64,000 bases of DNA from Azotobacter bryophylli (GCF_042643485.1 NZ_JBHRSJ010000034.1:434001-498000), one strand, 5' to 3'; shown: positions 55,673-64,000, counted from the first letter of the stretch. A program made the numbers and translations. Notes: generated from the letters alone by a model not told the origin.

Positions 55673-57136
55673 TCAGAGCACGACGCGGGTATGCACGCCG
55701 AAGAGCATTTCGTTGTGTGCCCGGTGGTCGTTCTTCTCGTTCAAGCCGCCGCCACCGGGATGGTAGATATACTGGAAATCGGGCTGGACGAAGAACCAGG
55801 GGGTGACCTGTGCTTTGTAGGTGACTTCGATATGGTGCTCGTTCTGTCGAATGGGATAGTAATCGTTCGAATACGAGCGGGCATCCCGGTCGGCCTCTCT
55901 GGCCTGTTTCCCCGTGTGCCCCATGCCCCAGCCGATACCGAAAGCGTCATACGTGCGGCTTTCGAAAGGGGCATTCAGGTTGAAGCCCGCATCGGCCGCG
56001 AAATCGACCACGTTGCGGTCGCTCCTGTTGTCGGTTATGCGGGCGAACACTCCCACGGAGGTCGGGGAGCTCAAGGAGGGCCGCCAGACCATCTGGTCCA
56101 TGACGGCGTAGAGAATCCAGTTGCCCCTGTGCTCCTTGGGCGTGCCCGTGCTGTCGGGCGAGGCGAGTGGCTTGCCGTCCTTGTCGTAACGCTGATCGGC
56201 AAATTGGCCGGTATCGTAGATCCCCCCGATCTTGTAGGTGCCGGGCAGGCCGGGATCAGGACTGTCGTCGCTCAGATTGTCTGGCTGCGGGTTGATGCCG
56301 TACTGGAATTCATTGATGAACAGGGCGCCGCCACCGAGATTGAAGTTGTCGCCGTGTGGATGCACGCTCTGATTGGTGGGATCGTTCGCGTTGTAGAAGC
56401 TGTGGCCGGGCGGATTGTCGTCGGCCACGGCGAACAGCCAGGAAAGCTGATCGGTGGGCTGGTAGCTGACCCGAGCGCCCAGCGACGCCAGCGGCCAGGA
56501 CGGGCCGCCGGCATACAGATTGATGGACGGCGCCATGGGCCAGCCGAAGTTCGAGTTGAGGAACAGGTTGGCGTAATCGCTGAGGAGGAATTCGTTGTCC
56601 AGCGCCTGTTGTCCTACCTTCACGTTGAGCCGGTCATTCCAGAAGCCTTGCTGATACCAGAGCTCCAGCAGTCGATTCGAGCGATAGGCCTCGTAACCGC
56701 TGATGGGGTTGTAGTCGGCGAGCCGGTCCTGAGTGATGGAGCGGCCGCGGATATTGAGCCAGCTGACGTTGAACCAGCCGCCCTTGATGCCGGTGAGCTT
56801 TTCCGGATCGATGCCGATCTGGATGGTGCCGATGCCCTCGTAGGCTTCGTGCTGCCGGGTTCCGCCCTGGGCGTTGACCCACAGCTCGTCGTCGCTCTGG
56901 ATATTCAGACTCACGCCGTATCGGTACAGCCACTCGCGAAATCCCCCCATATCCCCCAGCAGGTTCTCCTTGGCATGGGAGCGGTACTCCTTCGGTAGAC
57001 CGGTCTGAAGAGAGTGAGCCTGTACCCGCGGGCTATTGCTGCTCAGGAGGACCAGCAGGCCGATTCCGAGGAGGCGCCCGGGGAGCGAGCCGGCGAGCTG
57101 GCGCAGACTGATAGCCTCGAATGGCGATTCACCCAT
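55673..57136 (-). CDS. OprB-family carbohydrate-type outer-membrane porin
   Basis: A 487-residue outer-membrane porin. A signal peptide (GRLLGIGLLVLLSSNSPRVQA) precedes the mature part; family landmarks are GGFREWLYRYGVSLNIQSDDELWVNAQGGTRQ, GGWFNVSWLNIRGRSITQDRLADYNPISGYEA, VGQQALDNEFLLSDYANLFLNSNFGWP, and the final strand FGVHTRVVL. OprB-type porins facilitate uptake of glucose and other sugars; this member is longer than OprB (about 420) and closer to a diverged subgroup. The ATG at 57136 yields a 40-residue N-terminus before maturation; no strong ribosome binding site is visible. Its neighbour is a SulP transporter, so both may belong to one uptake unit. Confidence 0.92.
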   Translation of the reverse strand: MGESPFEAISLRQLAGSLPGRLLGIGLLVLLSSNSPRVQAHSLQTGLPKEYRSHAKENLLGDMGGFREWLYRYGVSLNIQSDDELWVNAQGGTRQHEAYEGIGTIQIGIDPEKLTGIKGGWFNVSWLNIRGRSITQDRLADYNPISGYEAYRSNRLLELWYQQGFWNDRLNVKVGQQALDNEFLLSDYANLFLNSNFGWPMAPSINLYAGGPSWPLASLGARVSYQPTDQLSWLFAVADDNPPGHSFYNANDPTNQSVHPHGDNFNLGGGALFINEFQYGINPQPDNLSDDSPDPGLPGTYKIGGIYDTGQFADQRYDKDGKPLASPDSTGTPKEHRGNWILYAVMDQMVWRPSLSSPTSVGVFARITDNRSDRNVVDFAADAGFNLNAPFESRTYDAFGIGWGMGHTGKQAREADRDARSYSNDYYPIRQNEHHIEVTYKAQVTPWFFVQPDFQYIYHPGGGGLNEKNDHRAHNEMLFGVHTRVVL

Positions 57137-57246
57137 TTTTTCGAATTCTCTGGGAAGACCGGCATGCCGGGGAAGGGGCGATGGTGCCCTTGCTGTCTCT
57201 CGGTGCAGTCCGACAACTGCATTAATGAGATGATTTACTATATGAG

Positions 57247-57258
57247 ATGAATATTCAT
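57247..57258. promoter_or_regulatory. Perfect 12-bp palindrome in the OprB/phasin spacer
   Basis: ATGAATATTCAT is an exact palindrome in the AT-rich part of the 304-bp divergent spacer, 110 bp upstream of the OprB start and 182 bp upstream of the phasin start. It may be an operator, but no regulator is adjacent. Nothing else was recognised in the spacer except the phasin ribosome binding site at 57431. Confidence 0.3.
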
Positions 57259-57440
57259 TTATCTACGGTTTTTACCGAGCCCTTTTCGTCATCTGAGATC
57301 GACTCTTCCCGGATCTTCTGCCCATTGTGCAGCCGCTTTCTTTGTCTCTTGCACCGGCTGGCCGCAGCGAGTTGCAGGCACACAGGGCCTGTCTAGACTC
57401 TCCAAGTCGGTTCCGGCTTATGAGGCTCTCGGAGGTTTTC

Positions 57441-57836
57441 ATGGCAGCGACCACCAGCCGTAGGACGAATCTCCTTTCCAAGCAGGCCATGGAGCTGGGC
57501 ATCGCCGCGCCCCAGGTCATCGTTGCGCGTCTCGCTCGTCTGGCCATGGCGGGGGCGAATCCGAGCGCCAGGGACCGGCACGAGTGTTATCTCATGGGGG
57601 CCGAGAAGGCAGCCGCCTTCGGCGAAGCCTGGTTGGCCATGTCGATGCGCATGCTACAGGCCAACCAGCAATTGATGTTGTCGCTCATGTTCAGCTGGAA
57701 TCCCCTGCTCGGCGGAAATGCCCTGGCCAGATCGGTGCAGGCCTATCAGTCCGCCATGCTGGATGTGCTGGGGAAGGGGCTGGCTCCGGTGCACAAGTGT
57801 GCGGTCGCCAATGCCAAGCGTCTGAGGCGAAGGTAA
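57441..57836 (+). CDS. Polyhydroxyalkanoate granule-associated phasin-like protein
   Basis: A 131-residue, mainly helical, basic protein. The region TNLLSKQAMELGIAAPQVIVARLARLAMAG, followed by ARDRHECYLMGAEKAAAFGEAWLAMSMRMLQANQQLMLSLM, matches the short granule-associated phasins of pseudomonads that coat storage polyester particles. There is no signal peptide. The ATG at 57441 has GGAGG six bases upstream; the longer upstream frame has no such signal. It is monocistronic, ahead of nadA by 115 bases. The family assignment is made from recalled resemblance and the helix pattern, so moderate confidence is given. Confidence 0.65.
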   Translation: MAATTSRRTNLLSKQAMELGIAAPQVIVARLARLAMAGANPSARDRHECYLMGAEKAAAFGEAWLAMSMRMLQANQQLMLSLMFSWNPLLGGNALARSVQAYQSAMLDVLGKGLAPVHKCAVANAKRLRRR

Positions 57837-57951
57837 AGCTGACGCCGACCGATGCCGGTTACGCCTAGCCCTCTGGTCGGTCGGGGCGGATTCGCCGAGG
57901 GCGAGGTTGTCGATGATATAATCATCCGCCGCGCCCTTAGGACTAGTGAAC

Positions 57952-59010
57952 ATGACGCAGATTTCCGAACGCCTCCTTGTCCAGGCTCATCTCGACGCCA
58001 AGCAGCTCCGGCCGCTGAGCGCCGAGGAGGAGGCTCGCTATCGCAGCGAGATCGCCGCCGAGCTGAAAAAGCAGAATGCTGTCCTGGTGGCGCATTACTA
58101 TTGCGATCCCGTGCTCCAGTCTCTCGCCGAGGAGACCGGAGGCTGCGTTGCCGACTCCCTGGAGATGGCCCGCTTTGGCAGTCAGCATCCGGCACAGACC
58201 CTGGTGGTCGCCGGGGTCAAGTTCATGGGCGAGACGGCGAAGATCCTCAATCCGGAAAAGCGTGTCCTGATGCCGACCTTGGAGGCGACCTGCTCGCTGG
58301 ACCTCGGCTGTCCGGTGGAGGAATTCTCCGCCTTCTGCGATCAGCACCCGGAGCGGACCGTGGTGGTCTATGCCAATACGTCTGCGGCGGTCAAGGCGCG
58401 GGCCGACTGGGTGGTGACTTCCAGTTGCGCCCTGGAGATCGTCGAGAGTCTGATGGACAACGGCGAGAAGATCCTCTGGGCGCCGGACCAGCATCTGGGC
58501 CGTTATATCCAGCGCGAAACCGGGGCGGACATGCTGCTCTGGGACGGTGCCTGCATCGTTCACGAGGAGTTCAAGGCGAGACAGCTGCAGGACATGAAGG
58601 CTCTGTACCCGGAAGCCGCCGTGCTGGTGCACCCGGAGTCTCCGGAAGCGGTGATCGAGCTGGCCGATGCGGTGGGTTCAACCAGTCAACTGATCAAGGC
58701 CGCGCAGACATTGCCCAATCCGACTTTCATCGTCGCCACCGACCGCGGCATCTTCTACAAGATGCAGCAGCTATGTCCGGACAAGCATTTCATCGAGGCG
58801 CCGACGGCCGGGAGCGGGGCCGCCTGTCGCAGTTGCGCCCATTGCCCATGGATGGCGATGAATACCCTCGAGCGCACCCTGCAGAGCCTGCGCGAAGGCA
58901 GCAACGAGATCTTCGTCGACCCTGCCCTGATCCCTCGGGCGGTCAAGCCGCTGAAGCGCATGCTGGACTTCACCCAGGCCGCTCGCCTGAAGCTGGCCGG
59001 CAACGCCTGA
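57952..59010 (+). CDS. nadA: Quinolinate synthase NadA
   Basis: A 352-residue cytosolic [4Fe-4S] enzyme that condenses iminoaspartate with dihydroxyacetone phosphate to form quinolinate in NAD synthesis. Characteristic stretches are AVLVAHYYCDPVLQSLAEETGGCVADSLEMA, VVAGVKFMGETAKILNPEKRVLMPTLEATCSLDLGCP, TSSCALEIVE and CRSCAHCPWMAMNTLE; cluster ligands lie in the last three. The ATG at 57952 is preferred to a GTG two codons upstream. TATAAT at 57917-57922 could be the -10 element, although no good -35 was found. It faces the M48 protease gene. Confidence 0.97.
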   Translation: MTQISERLLVQAHLDAKQLRPLSAEEEARYRSEIAAELKKQNAVLVAHYYCDPVLQSLAEETGGCVADSLEMARFGSQHPAQTLVVAGVKFMGETAKILNPEKRVLMPTLEATCSLDLGCPVEEFSAFCDQHPERTVVVYANTSAAVKARADWVVTSSCALEIVESLMDNGEKILWAPDQHLGRYIQRETGADMLLWDGACIVHEEFKARQLQDMKALYPEAAVLVHPESPEAVIELADAVGSTSQLIKAAQTLPNPTFIVATDRGIFYKMQQLCPDKHFIEAPTAGSGAACRSCAHCPWMAMNTLERTLQSLREGSNEIFVDPALIPRAVKPLKRMLDFTQAARLKLAGNA

Positions 59011-59025
59011 CCGCCGACGGCGGTC
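59009..59025. terminator. Short hairpin between nadA and the M48 protease gene
   Basis: GACCGCC (59009-59015), loop GAC and GGCGGTC (59019-59025) form a perfect 7-bp stem overlapping the nadA stop codon in a 19-base convergent gap. It lacks a T-run on either strand. It may serve as a weak bidirectional terminator. Confidence 0.4.
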
Positions 59026-59029
59026 GGGC

Positions 59030-60463
59030 TCAACGGAGCATGTCTTCGATTATCCGCTTCTCTTCCTTCAGCTCCTGCTGGCGGGCGTCGAGGCGCGAAG
59101 CCATCTGGAAGTTGCCGGAAGCGCGGCGCTTGGCGAAGTCCAGCTGCTCGATGGCCTGGTCGTAATCGCCCACGAGGGCGAAATACTCGGCCCGCGCCTG
59201 GTGCACTCCGATGATGTCGCCGGCCAGGCCGCGGGTCTCTGCGACCTGATACCAGATGTCCGGATCGTTCGGGCGATCCTTGACCAGCTCGTTGAGCACT
59301 TGCTCGGCATCCTTGGGGCGGTTCTGCTTGAGCAGCAGGTCCGCCTGGGTCAATTTCAGTGACAGGCTTCCCGGGTACAGGTCCAGCATGCGCGAAGTGC
59401 GCGCCTGGGCCTCGGGCAGGCGGTTGGCCGTGATATCCAGCGCTGCGGCCGCCAGGTTGTAATGGATGTCGTTGGGCGACTTCTCCAGCAGTGGTTGCAG
59501 GTTCTCCCGTGCTTCGTTGAGTTGGCCGCTCTTGGTCAGGGCCAGGACCAGGCCGTAGCGGGCGGCATCCTGCTTGGGATTCTCGTCGAGCATGGCGCGG
59601 AAGCGTTTCACCGCCATGCCGGGAGTCTGTTCGAACAATAGCTGCACGCGGGCGCGCATCAGCTGATAAGCCAGGCTGTCGCTGTTTCCGCCTGCCGTGT
59701 ACTGCTCGGCACGGTTACGGGTGTCGGCGATTCGGGACTCGGTGACCGGGTGGGTTAGCAGGAACTCCGGCGGTCTTCCATCGAAACGATATTGACGCAT
59801 CAGCCGTTCGAACATGCTGGGCATGGCGCGTGGGTCGTAACCGGCCCTTTCCAGGTTGAGAATGCCGATGCGATCGGCTTCCTCCTCGTTCTGCCGGGAA
59901 AAGCGCCTCTGCTCCTGGATTGCCGCCGCCTGAGTTGTGCTGATCGCCGCGATCCCTGCATCTCCGGCGCCGGCTGCCGCGGCGACGATGCCGGCGAGCA
60001 GAGCGGCCATCAATGGCACCTGCATCCTTTTTTGCGCCTCGACTCCACGGGCGTAGTGGCGCTGCGACAAGTGGGCGAGTTCGTGGGCGAGCACCGAGGC
60101 GTATTCGGCCTCCGTCTGTGCATAGAGGAACAGGCCGCCGTTCACCCCGATGATTCCCCCGGGTGCTGCAAAGGCGTTGAGCTGCGGACTGTTGAGCAGA
60201 ATGAACTCCAGCCGGCGGTCCTGCAGTTCGCTGGTTTCGGCCAGACGGTAGACGCTGGTTTCCACATACTCCTTCAACTGAGGATCTGACAGGTGGGGAA
60301 CCTGCCCGCGCAACAGAGAAAGCCAGGCGCGGCCGAGCTGGTGCTCCTTCTCGGGAGAAACGATCGCCGAACTGGCATCGCCGAGCGAGGGCAGTTCGCT
60401 GGCAGGTGCCGGTTGGACGAGCAGGCAGGCGAGCATTGTCAGGGTGGTGGGAAGGAGTTTCAT
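59030..60463 (-). CDS. Periplasmic M48 metalloprotease with TPR domain (BepA-like)
   Basis: A 477-residue exported zinc protease/chaperone that takes part in outer-membrane protein assembly quality control. A signal peptide (LLPTTLTMLACLLVQPAPA) precedes the protease domain; zinc ligands are in YASVLAHELAHLSQRHYARG (HExxH at 127-131) and the downstream Glu in NEEEADRIGILNLERAGYDP. Residues ~280-470 hold tetratricopeptide repeats. Length matches E. coli BepA (487). It is divergent from tusA, and in pseudomonads this pair lies next to bcp and dapA, as found here. Confidence 0.94.
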   Translation of the reverse strand: MKLLPTTLTMLACLLVQPAPASELPSLGDASSAIVSPEKEHQLGRAWLSLLRGQVPHLSDPQLKEYVETSVYRLAETSELQDRRLEFILLNSPQLNAFAAPGGIIGVNGGLFLYAQTEAEYASVLAHELAHLSQRHYARGVEAQKRMQVPLMAALLAGIVAAAAGAGDAGIAAISTTQAAAIQEQRRFSRQNEEEADRIGILNLERAGYDPRAMPSMFERLMRQYRFDGRPPEFLLTHPVTESRIADTRNRAEQYTAGGNSDSLAYQLMRARVQLLFEQTPGMAVKRFRAMLDENPKQDAARYGLVLALTKSGQLNEARENLQPLLEKSPNDIHYNLAAAALDITANRLPEAQARTSRMLDLYPGSLSLKLTQADLLLKQNRPKDAEQVLNELVKDRPNDPDIWYQVAETRGLAGDIIGVHQARAEYFALVGDYDQAIEQLDFAKRRASGNFQMASRLDARQQELKEEKRIIEDMLR

Positions 60464-60558
60464 CCGGGCAGGCTCGTGAAAACTGGGGCGCTACTGTAGC
60501 CTTGCGCTCGGTCGGCAGGCCAGTGACGACTATTTTGGAAGTTTTTCGGGAGATTAAC

Positions 60559-60810
60559 ATGACAGACGCCGCAAGCGGGGCCATCGCCTGCGATGCCGAA
60601 CTGGATGCCAGCGGGCTGAGTTGCCCCATGCCTCTGCTCAAGGCCAAGCTGGAGTTGAACCGCCTGGCAAGCGGAGCCGTGCTCAAGGTGATTGCGACCG
60701 ATCCCGGCTCGCAACGCGATTTTCGCAGCTTTGCCCGCCTCGCCGGGCACGAGCTTTTGCACGAGGAAGCCGAGGCCGGCACCTATCGCTATTGGTTGCG
60801 CAAGGCCTGA
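60559..60810 (+). CDS. tusA: TusA-family sulfur carrier protein
   Basis: An 83-residue cytosolic sulfur carrier. The motif LDASGLSCPMPLLKAKLELNRL has the persulfide-bearing Cys22 in the CPxP context. TusA-type proteins pass sulfur for tRNA thiolation and molybdenum-cofactor or Fe-S related pathways; in P. aeruginosa the homolog at this same locus (PA1006) affects molybdenum enzymes. The start ATG at 60559 has GGGAGA upstream. It stands between the M48 protease (divergent) and bcp (convergent). Confidence 0.93.
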   Translation: MTDAASGAIACDAELDASGLSCPMPLLKAKLELNRLASGAVLKVIATDPGSQRDFRSFARLAGHELLHEEAEAGTYRYWLRKA

Positions 60811-60855
60811 ATGGTTGGTGCGGGTGGGCAGGGCAGTTGCTCCGCCCGTCCGGCA

Positions 60856-61329
60856 TCAGGTGTGCTGCAGCTCTCGGGCGGCCTTTAGGACCGCCTCGAC
60901 GTGTCCCGGTACCTTGACTCCGCGCCACTCCTGGCGCAGGACGCCCTTCTTGTCGATCAGGAAGGTGCTGCGGTCGACGCCCATATATTCCTTCCCGTAG
61001 AGCTTCTTCAGCTTGATCACGTCGAAAAGCTGGCAGAGCTGTTCGTCCTTGTCCGAAATCAGTTCGAAGGGAAATCCCTGCTTTGCCTTGAAATTCTCGT
61101 GTGACTTCAGTCCATCGCGGGAGACGCCGAAGACTGCGGTGTCGGCGGCCAGGAAGTCTGCGTGGTGGTCGCGAAAGCCCTGGCCTTCGGTGGTACAGCC
61201 GGGGGTGCTGTCCTTCGGATAGAAATAGAGGACGACCTGCCGGCCCTTGAGGGCGGCGAGGGAAACCAACTGGCTGCTAGTTGCCTGGGCCTGAAAGTCT
61301 GGGACGGGCTCGTTCAGTGATACGGACAT
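60856..61329 (-). CDS. bcp: Thioredoxin-dependent peroxiredoxin (Bcp/PrxQ)
   Basis: A 157-residue peroxiredoxin that reduces hydroperoxides. The peroxidatic Cys45 is in FYPKDSTPGCTTEGQGFRD. The resolving Cys usually found five residues later in E. coli Bcp is replaced by Gln, so this is a 1-Cys-like or atypical member; another Cys occurs at QLCQLFDVI. Other conserved parts are AVFGVSRDGLKSHENFKAKQGFPFELISD and the C-terminal RSTFLIDKKGVL. It shares strand and close spacing (17 bases) with gcvR, so the two are probably co-transcribed. Confidence 0.95.
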   Translation of the reverse strand: MSVSLNEPVPDFQAQATSSQLVSLAALKGRQVVLYFYPKDSTPGCTTEGQGFRDHHADFLAADTAVFGVSRDGLKSHENFKAKQGFPFELISDKDEQLCQLFDVIKLKKLYGKEYMGVDRSTFLIDKKGVLRQEWRGVKVPGHVEAVLKAARELQHT

Positions 61330-61346
61330 GCCGAAGTTTCCTTTCC

Positions 61347-61904
61347 TTATGGGTTCTGCGGGCGCCAAGGCTCGATCAGTGCATCGAGATTGAGGGCGTC
61401 GGCGAAGTCCAGGAACTGGTCGCGCAGCCAACTGATCTGGGTGCCCGCAGGCAGGGTGACGGTCAGCGTGGCGGTGAGCATGGTGCCACCGGTCTGCGGC
61501 GCCTGGTAGGTATCGCAGGTGAGGTTCTCCAATTCGACCCGGTGGTCGATGAAGAACTGGCACAGCTCGCTGATGATGTCCGGGCGATAAACGGCGCTGA
61601 CATAGGCTACGTAGGGCAGGGCCTGGGGGCGCTGCTCGAGCGGCTGGCTGCGGGTGACGTCGAAGCTGAAGTCATGGCGCTTGGCCAGAGCCGGCAGGCT
61701 GGCTTCCATGCGGGCCAGCCCGTCCCAACTGCCGGTCACCTGCAGCACGAGGGCGCAGACATCGCCGTGGCGGGTCAGGCGCGTGCTGACGACCGAACAA
61801 CGACTATCCTGGCTGGCGCGGCACAGTACGTTCGTCAGCTCCATGGGGCTGTTGCCGAGGGCGCTGATGACGAGAAACTGTTCGCGAGCGGGTGGGGTGG
61901 ACAT
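61347..61904 (-). CDS. gcvR: Glycine cleavage system transcriptional repressor GcvR (double ACT)
   Basis: A 185-residue protein with two ACT domains (about 10-85 and 97-175). The first reads LVISALGNSPMELTNVLCRASQDSRCSVVSTRLTRHGD, and the second PYVAYVSAVYRPDIISELCQFFIDHRVELENLTCDTYQ. GcvR in E. coli binds GcvA and responds to glycine. It is divergent from dapA, the fixed arrangement in pseudomonads. The protein lacks a DNA-binding domain, so regulation is by protein-protein contact. It starts at ATG 61904. Confidence 0.92.
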   Translation of the reverse strand: MSTPPAREQFLVISALGNSPMELTNVLCRASQDSRCSVVSTRLTRHGDVCALVLQVTGSWDGLARMEASLPALAKRHDFSFDVTRSQPLEQRPQALPYVAYVSAVYRPDIISELCQFFIDHRVELENLTCDTYQAPQTGGTMLTATLTVTLPAGTQISWLRDQFLDFADALNLDALIEPWRPQNP

Positions 61905-62070
61905 GCAGCATTCCTAAAGCGATGGGTGGTCGGCGCATGAGGCGTCGCGCAAAGCCGGAAGGTTAACGAAAAGCATCGTCGAGGGGAATGCTTGCCCCCT
62001 GGTTCCAGCTTGTGCAAGGCAGGTGGCGACAGTACCATTACGGCTCTCTTTTTCCAGCAGGAGTGGTTGC

Positions 62071-62949
62071 ATGATTGCGGGCAGTATGGTGGCGCTGGTC
62101 ACGCCCATGGATGCACAGGGTGGTCTGGATTGGGACAGCCTGAGCAAGCTGGTGGATTTCCACCTGCAAGAGGGTACCAATGCCATCGTCGCGGTCGGCA
62201 CCACGGGTGAGTCCGCGACTCTGGATGTGGATGAGCACATAGAAGTCATCCGCCGCGTGGTCGACCAGGTCAACGGCCGGATTCCGGTCATCGCCGGCAC
62301 CGGTGCAAACTGCACCCGGGAGGCGATCGAGCTGACCGAGCATGCCATGAGCGTCGGTGCGGATGCCTGCCTGCTGGTGACTCCCTACTACAACAAGCCG
62401 ACCCAAGAAGGCCTGTACCAGCATTTCCGCCACATTGCCGAGTCCGTGGCGATACCGCAGATCCTCTACAACGTTCCCGGACGCACCAACTGCGACATGC
62501 TGCCGGAAACCGTCGAGCGTCTGTCCAAGGTGCCGAACATCATCGGCATCAAGGAAGCCACCGGAAACCTCCAGCGTGGCCAGGAAGTGCTGGATCGCGT
62601 GAGCAAGGATTTTCTCGTCTACTCCGGCGATGACGCCACCGCCGTCGAGCTGATGCTGATGGGTGGCAAGGGCAACATCTCGGTGACGGCCAACGTCGTT
62701 CCTCGGGCGATGAGCGAGCTCTGCGCCGCGGCCATGCGTGGCGAGGCTGCCCTCGGGCGTGCGATCAACGAGCGTCTGATGCCGTTGCACAAAGCTCTGT
62801 TCGTCGAGTCCAACCCGATTCCGGTGAAATGGGCTCTGCACGAGATGGGGCTGATTCCGGGGGGGATCCGTCTGCCCCTGACCTGGCTCAGCGCCGGCAG
62901 CCAGGAGCCTGTGCGTCAGGCCTTGCGCCAATGCGGTCTGCTGGCTTGA
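62071..62949 (+). CDS. dapA: 4-hydroxy-tetrahydrodipicolinate synthase DapA
   Basis: A 292-residue cytosolic enzyme that condenses pyruvate with aspartate semialdehyde, the first step toward lysine and diaminopimelate. The active site is clear: GTTGESATL (substrate-binding Thr pair), PYYNKPTQEGLYQHF, Tyr in ILYNVPGRTNCDM, and the Schiff-base Lys in IIGIKEATGNLQRG. Size and sequence are typical. ATG at 62071 has CAGGAG upstream; the upstream frame has no homology. It is followed after 22 bases by bamC and probably co-transcribed. Confidence 0.97.
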   Translation: MIAGSMVALVTPMDAQGGLDWDSLSKLVDFHLQEGTNAIVAVGTTGESATLDVDEHIEVIRRVVDQVNGRIPVIAGTGANCTREAIELTEHAMSVGADACLLVTPYYNKPTQEGLYQHFRHIAESVAIPQILYNVPGRTNCDMLPETVERLSKVPNIIGIKEATGNLQRGQEVLDRVSKDFLVYSGDDATAVELMLMGGKGNISVTANVVPRAMSELCAAAMRGEAALGRAINERLMPLHKALFVESNPIPVKWALHEMGLIPGGIRLPLTWLSAGSQEPVRQALRQCGLLA

Positions 62950-62971
62950 TCATCGTTAGGAAAAGTTACGC

Positions 62972-64000
62972 ATGAAGCGACTGGCCGGTTTCTCCTCATT
63001 GGCTGTGATCATCGCCACTACCAGCGGTTGTGGCTGGCTCTGGGGGGAGAAGGGCTATTTTCGTGACCGCGGCAGCGATTATCTGGGAGCACGGCAAGTC
63101 GCGCCCATGAGGCTGCCTGGCGATGTCCAGGCTCGCCGTCTCGACTCGTTGTTGCCAGTGCCACTCAACGTGGCCGACATGCAGCAAAGGAGCGGCAAGT
63201 ACGAGGTGCCTCGCCCACAACCCCTGCGCTCCCAGGGCGCGGACAGCGAGTTCAGCCTGCAGAGAAGCGGCGAATCGAACTGGATCGTCGCCCAGCATTC
63301 GCCTGCCGGTGTCTGGACGATGGCCAAGCAGTTCCTCGAAAGCAGCGGTTTCCGCATTGCCGAAGAGCGCCCGCAGACCGGCGAGATTCTTACGGACTGG
63401 CAAAGGCTCGACGAGCTGTCCGCCCCCTTGGCCGGGCGCCTGCGTAGTCGCATTTCCGAGAAGGACAAGGGCACCGAGATGCGCATCCGTGTGCGGATCG
63501 AGCCAGGCGTTCAGCGCAACACCAGCGAAATATTCATAGTCAGTGCCGAGCGTCCGGCCGGTAGCCGGGCCGATATCGATTTCCCGGCCCATTCCGGCCA
63601 TGCCGGCCTGGAAGCGGCGTTGCTCGACGAGATGAGCGGCAGCCTGGCCCGTACTGCCGAGCACGGGAGTGCGGTTTCCCTGCTTGCGGCGCGCGATTTC
63701 GATGCGCCGAGCCGTGTGAGCCTCTCTGCCGATGCCAATGGAAATCCGGTTCTGAATCTCGATACCGACTTCGATCGTGCCTGGTCAGGGATCGGACGAG
63801 CCTTGGAAAAGGCCAACGTTCGTGTCGACGATCTGAACCGTAGTCTCGGCGTCTACTACATCAACCTGGCTGAAGAGGCCAAGAAGGACGAGGAACCGGG
63901 CTTCTTCGGTCGGCTGTTCGGCCGTAAGCCGGACAAGGCCGAGATAGAGGCGCGCGCCGAGCGCTATCAGGTGCGCGTTTCCCGAGCCACCGATGGCGTT
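62972..64000 (+). CDS. bamC: Outer-membrane assembly lipoprotein BamC, 3' end cut by window
   Basis: The first 343 residues of BamC (NlpB), a lipoprotein of the BAM complex that inserts outer-membrane proteins. The signal ends in the lipobox TTSGC; an extended BamD-binding segment follows (WGEKGYFRDRGSDYLGARQVAPMRLPGDV), then two helix-grip domains (about 100-200 and 220-330). The protein continues past the window edge by an estimated 25-35 residues. ATG at 62972 is preceded by TTAGGA. Location next to dapA is conserved across gammaproteobacteria. Confidence 0.93.
   Translation, partial: MKRLAGFSSLAVIIATTSGCGWLWGEKGYFRDRGSDYLGARQVAPMRLPGDVQARRLDSLLPVPLNVADMQQRSGKYEVPRPQPLRSQGADSEFSLQRSGESNWIVAQHSPAGVWTMAKQFLESSGFRIAEERPQTGEILTDWQRLDELSAPLAGRLRSRISEKDKGTEMRIRVRIEPGVQRNTSEIFIVSAERPAGSRADIDFPAHSGHAGLEAALLDEMSGSLARTAEHGSAVSLLAARDFDAPSRVSLSADANGNPVLNLDTDFDRAWSGIGRALEKANVRVDDLNRSLGVYYINLAEEAKKDEEPGFFGRLFGRKPDKAEIEARAERYQVRVSRATDGV

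Overview
The window is high-GC DNA with gene content and gene order typical of Pseudomonadaceae (Pseudomonas/Azotobacter-type gammaproteobacterium). The best markers are the block nadA - M48 protease - tusA - bcp - gcvR - dapA - bamC at the right end, the minor-pilin operon fimU-pilV-pilW-pilX-pilY1-pilE, OprD-, OprB- and FadL-type porins, and a phasin-like protein that suggests polyhydroxyalkanoate storage. The species cannot be fixed from the sequence alone. No rRNA, tRNA, CRISPR array or complete insertion sequence was recognised.

Layout. 1-3.8 kb: the 3' part of a drug-type RND efflux operon (pump cut by the window edge, lipoprotein adaptor) with a divergent TetR-type repressor. 3.8-4.6 kb: a frameshifted helicase remnant ending in a strong terminator. 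4.6-9.5 kb: a LysR regulator divergent from a five-gene cluster (small dimeric protein, AhpD-like protein, double cupin, FAD amine oxidase, MFS transporter) of unknown substrate. 9.5-15.7 kb: porin remnant, manganese catalase, HD-GYP phosphodiesterase, OprD porin, and long gene-poor spacers rich in palindromes. 15.7-19 kb: Met/His-rich exported protein, cytochrome c, FadL-type porin, chemoreceptor remnant. 19.2-26 kb: a surface-glycan-like group: 2OG-Fe oxygenase, GT4 glycosyltransferase and two tandem ~760-residue ELM1/GtrOC1-type fusion proteins. 26-35 kb: zinc/cadmium resistance (cadA, czcA, czcB, czcC, czcI). 35.3-39.3 kb: DUF2946 - TonB receptor - PepSY membrane protein. 39.6-46 kb: PAS/GAF/GGDEF/EAL protein, Kup potassium transporter, CHAD protein, SixA-like phosphatase. 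46.4-53.1 kb: methyltransferase and minor pilin operon. 53.7-57.1 kb: SulP transporter and OprB porin. 57.4-64 kb: phasin and the conserved housekeeping block.

How parts fit together. CzcCBA would carry Zn/Cd/Co from periplasm to outside while the CadA P-type ATPase feeds the periplasm from the cytosol; a MerR-family (CadR-like) promoter lies in front of cadA although no merR-family gene is present nearby. Directly beside this efflux block sits a TonB/PepSY system that looks like metal or metallophore import. c-di-GMP turnover genes (HD-GYP, GGDEF-EAL) and type IV pilus assembly genes share the window. The most unusual items are the paired ELM1 fusion proteins with a lost DxD site joined by a 4-nt ATGA overlap, the intrinsic terminator placed between any upstream promoter and czcI, and the LysR-controlled cupin/oxidase/MFS cluster with a perfect 10+10 bp dyad over the regulator's start region.
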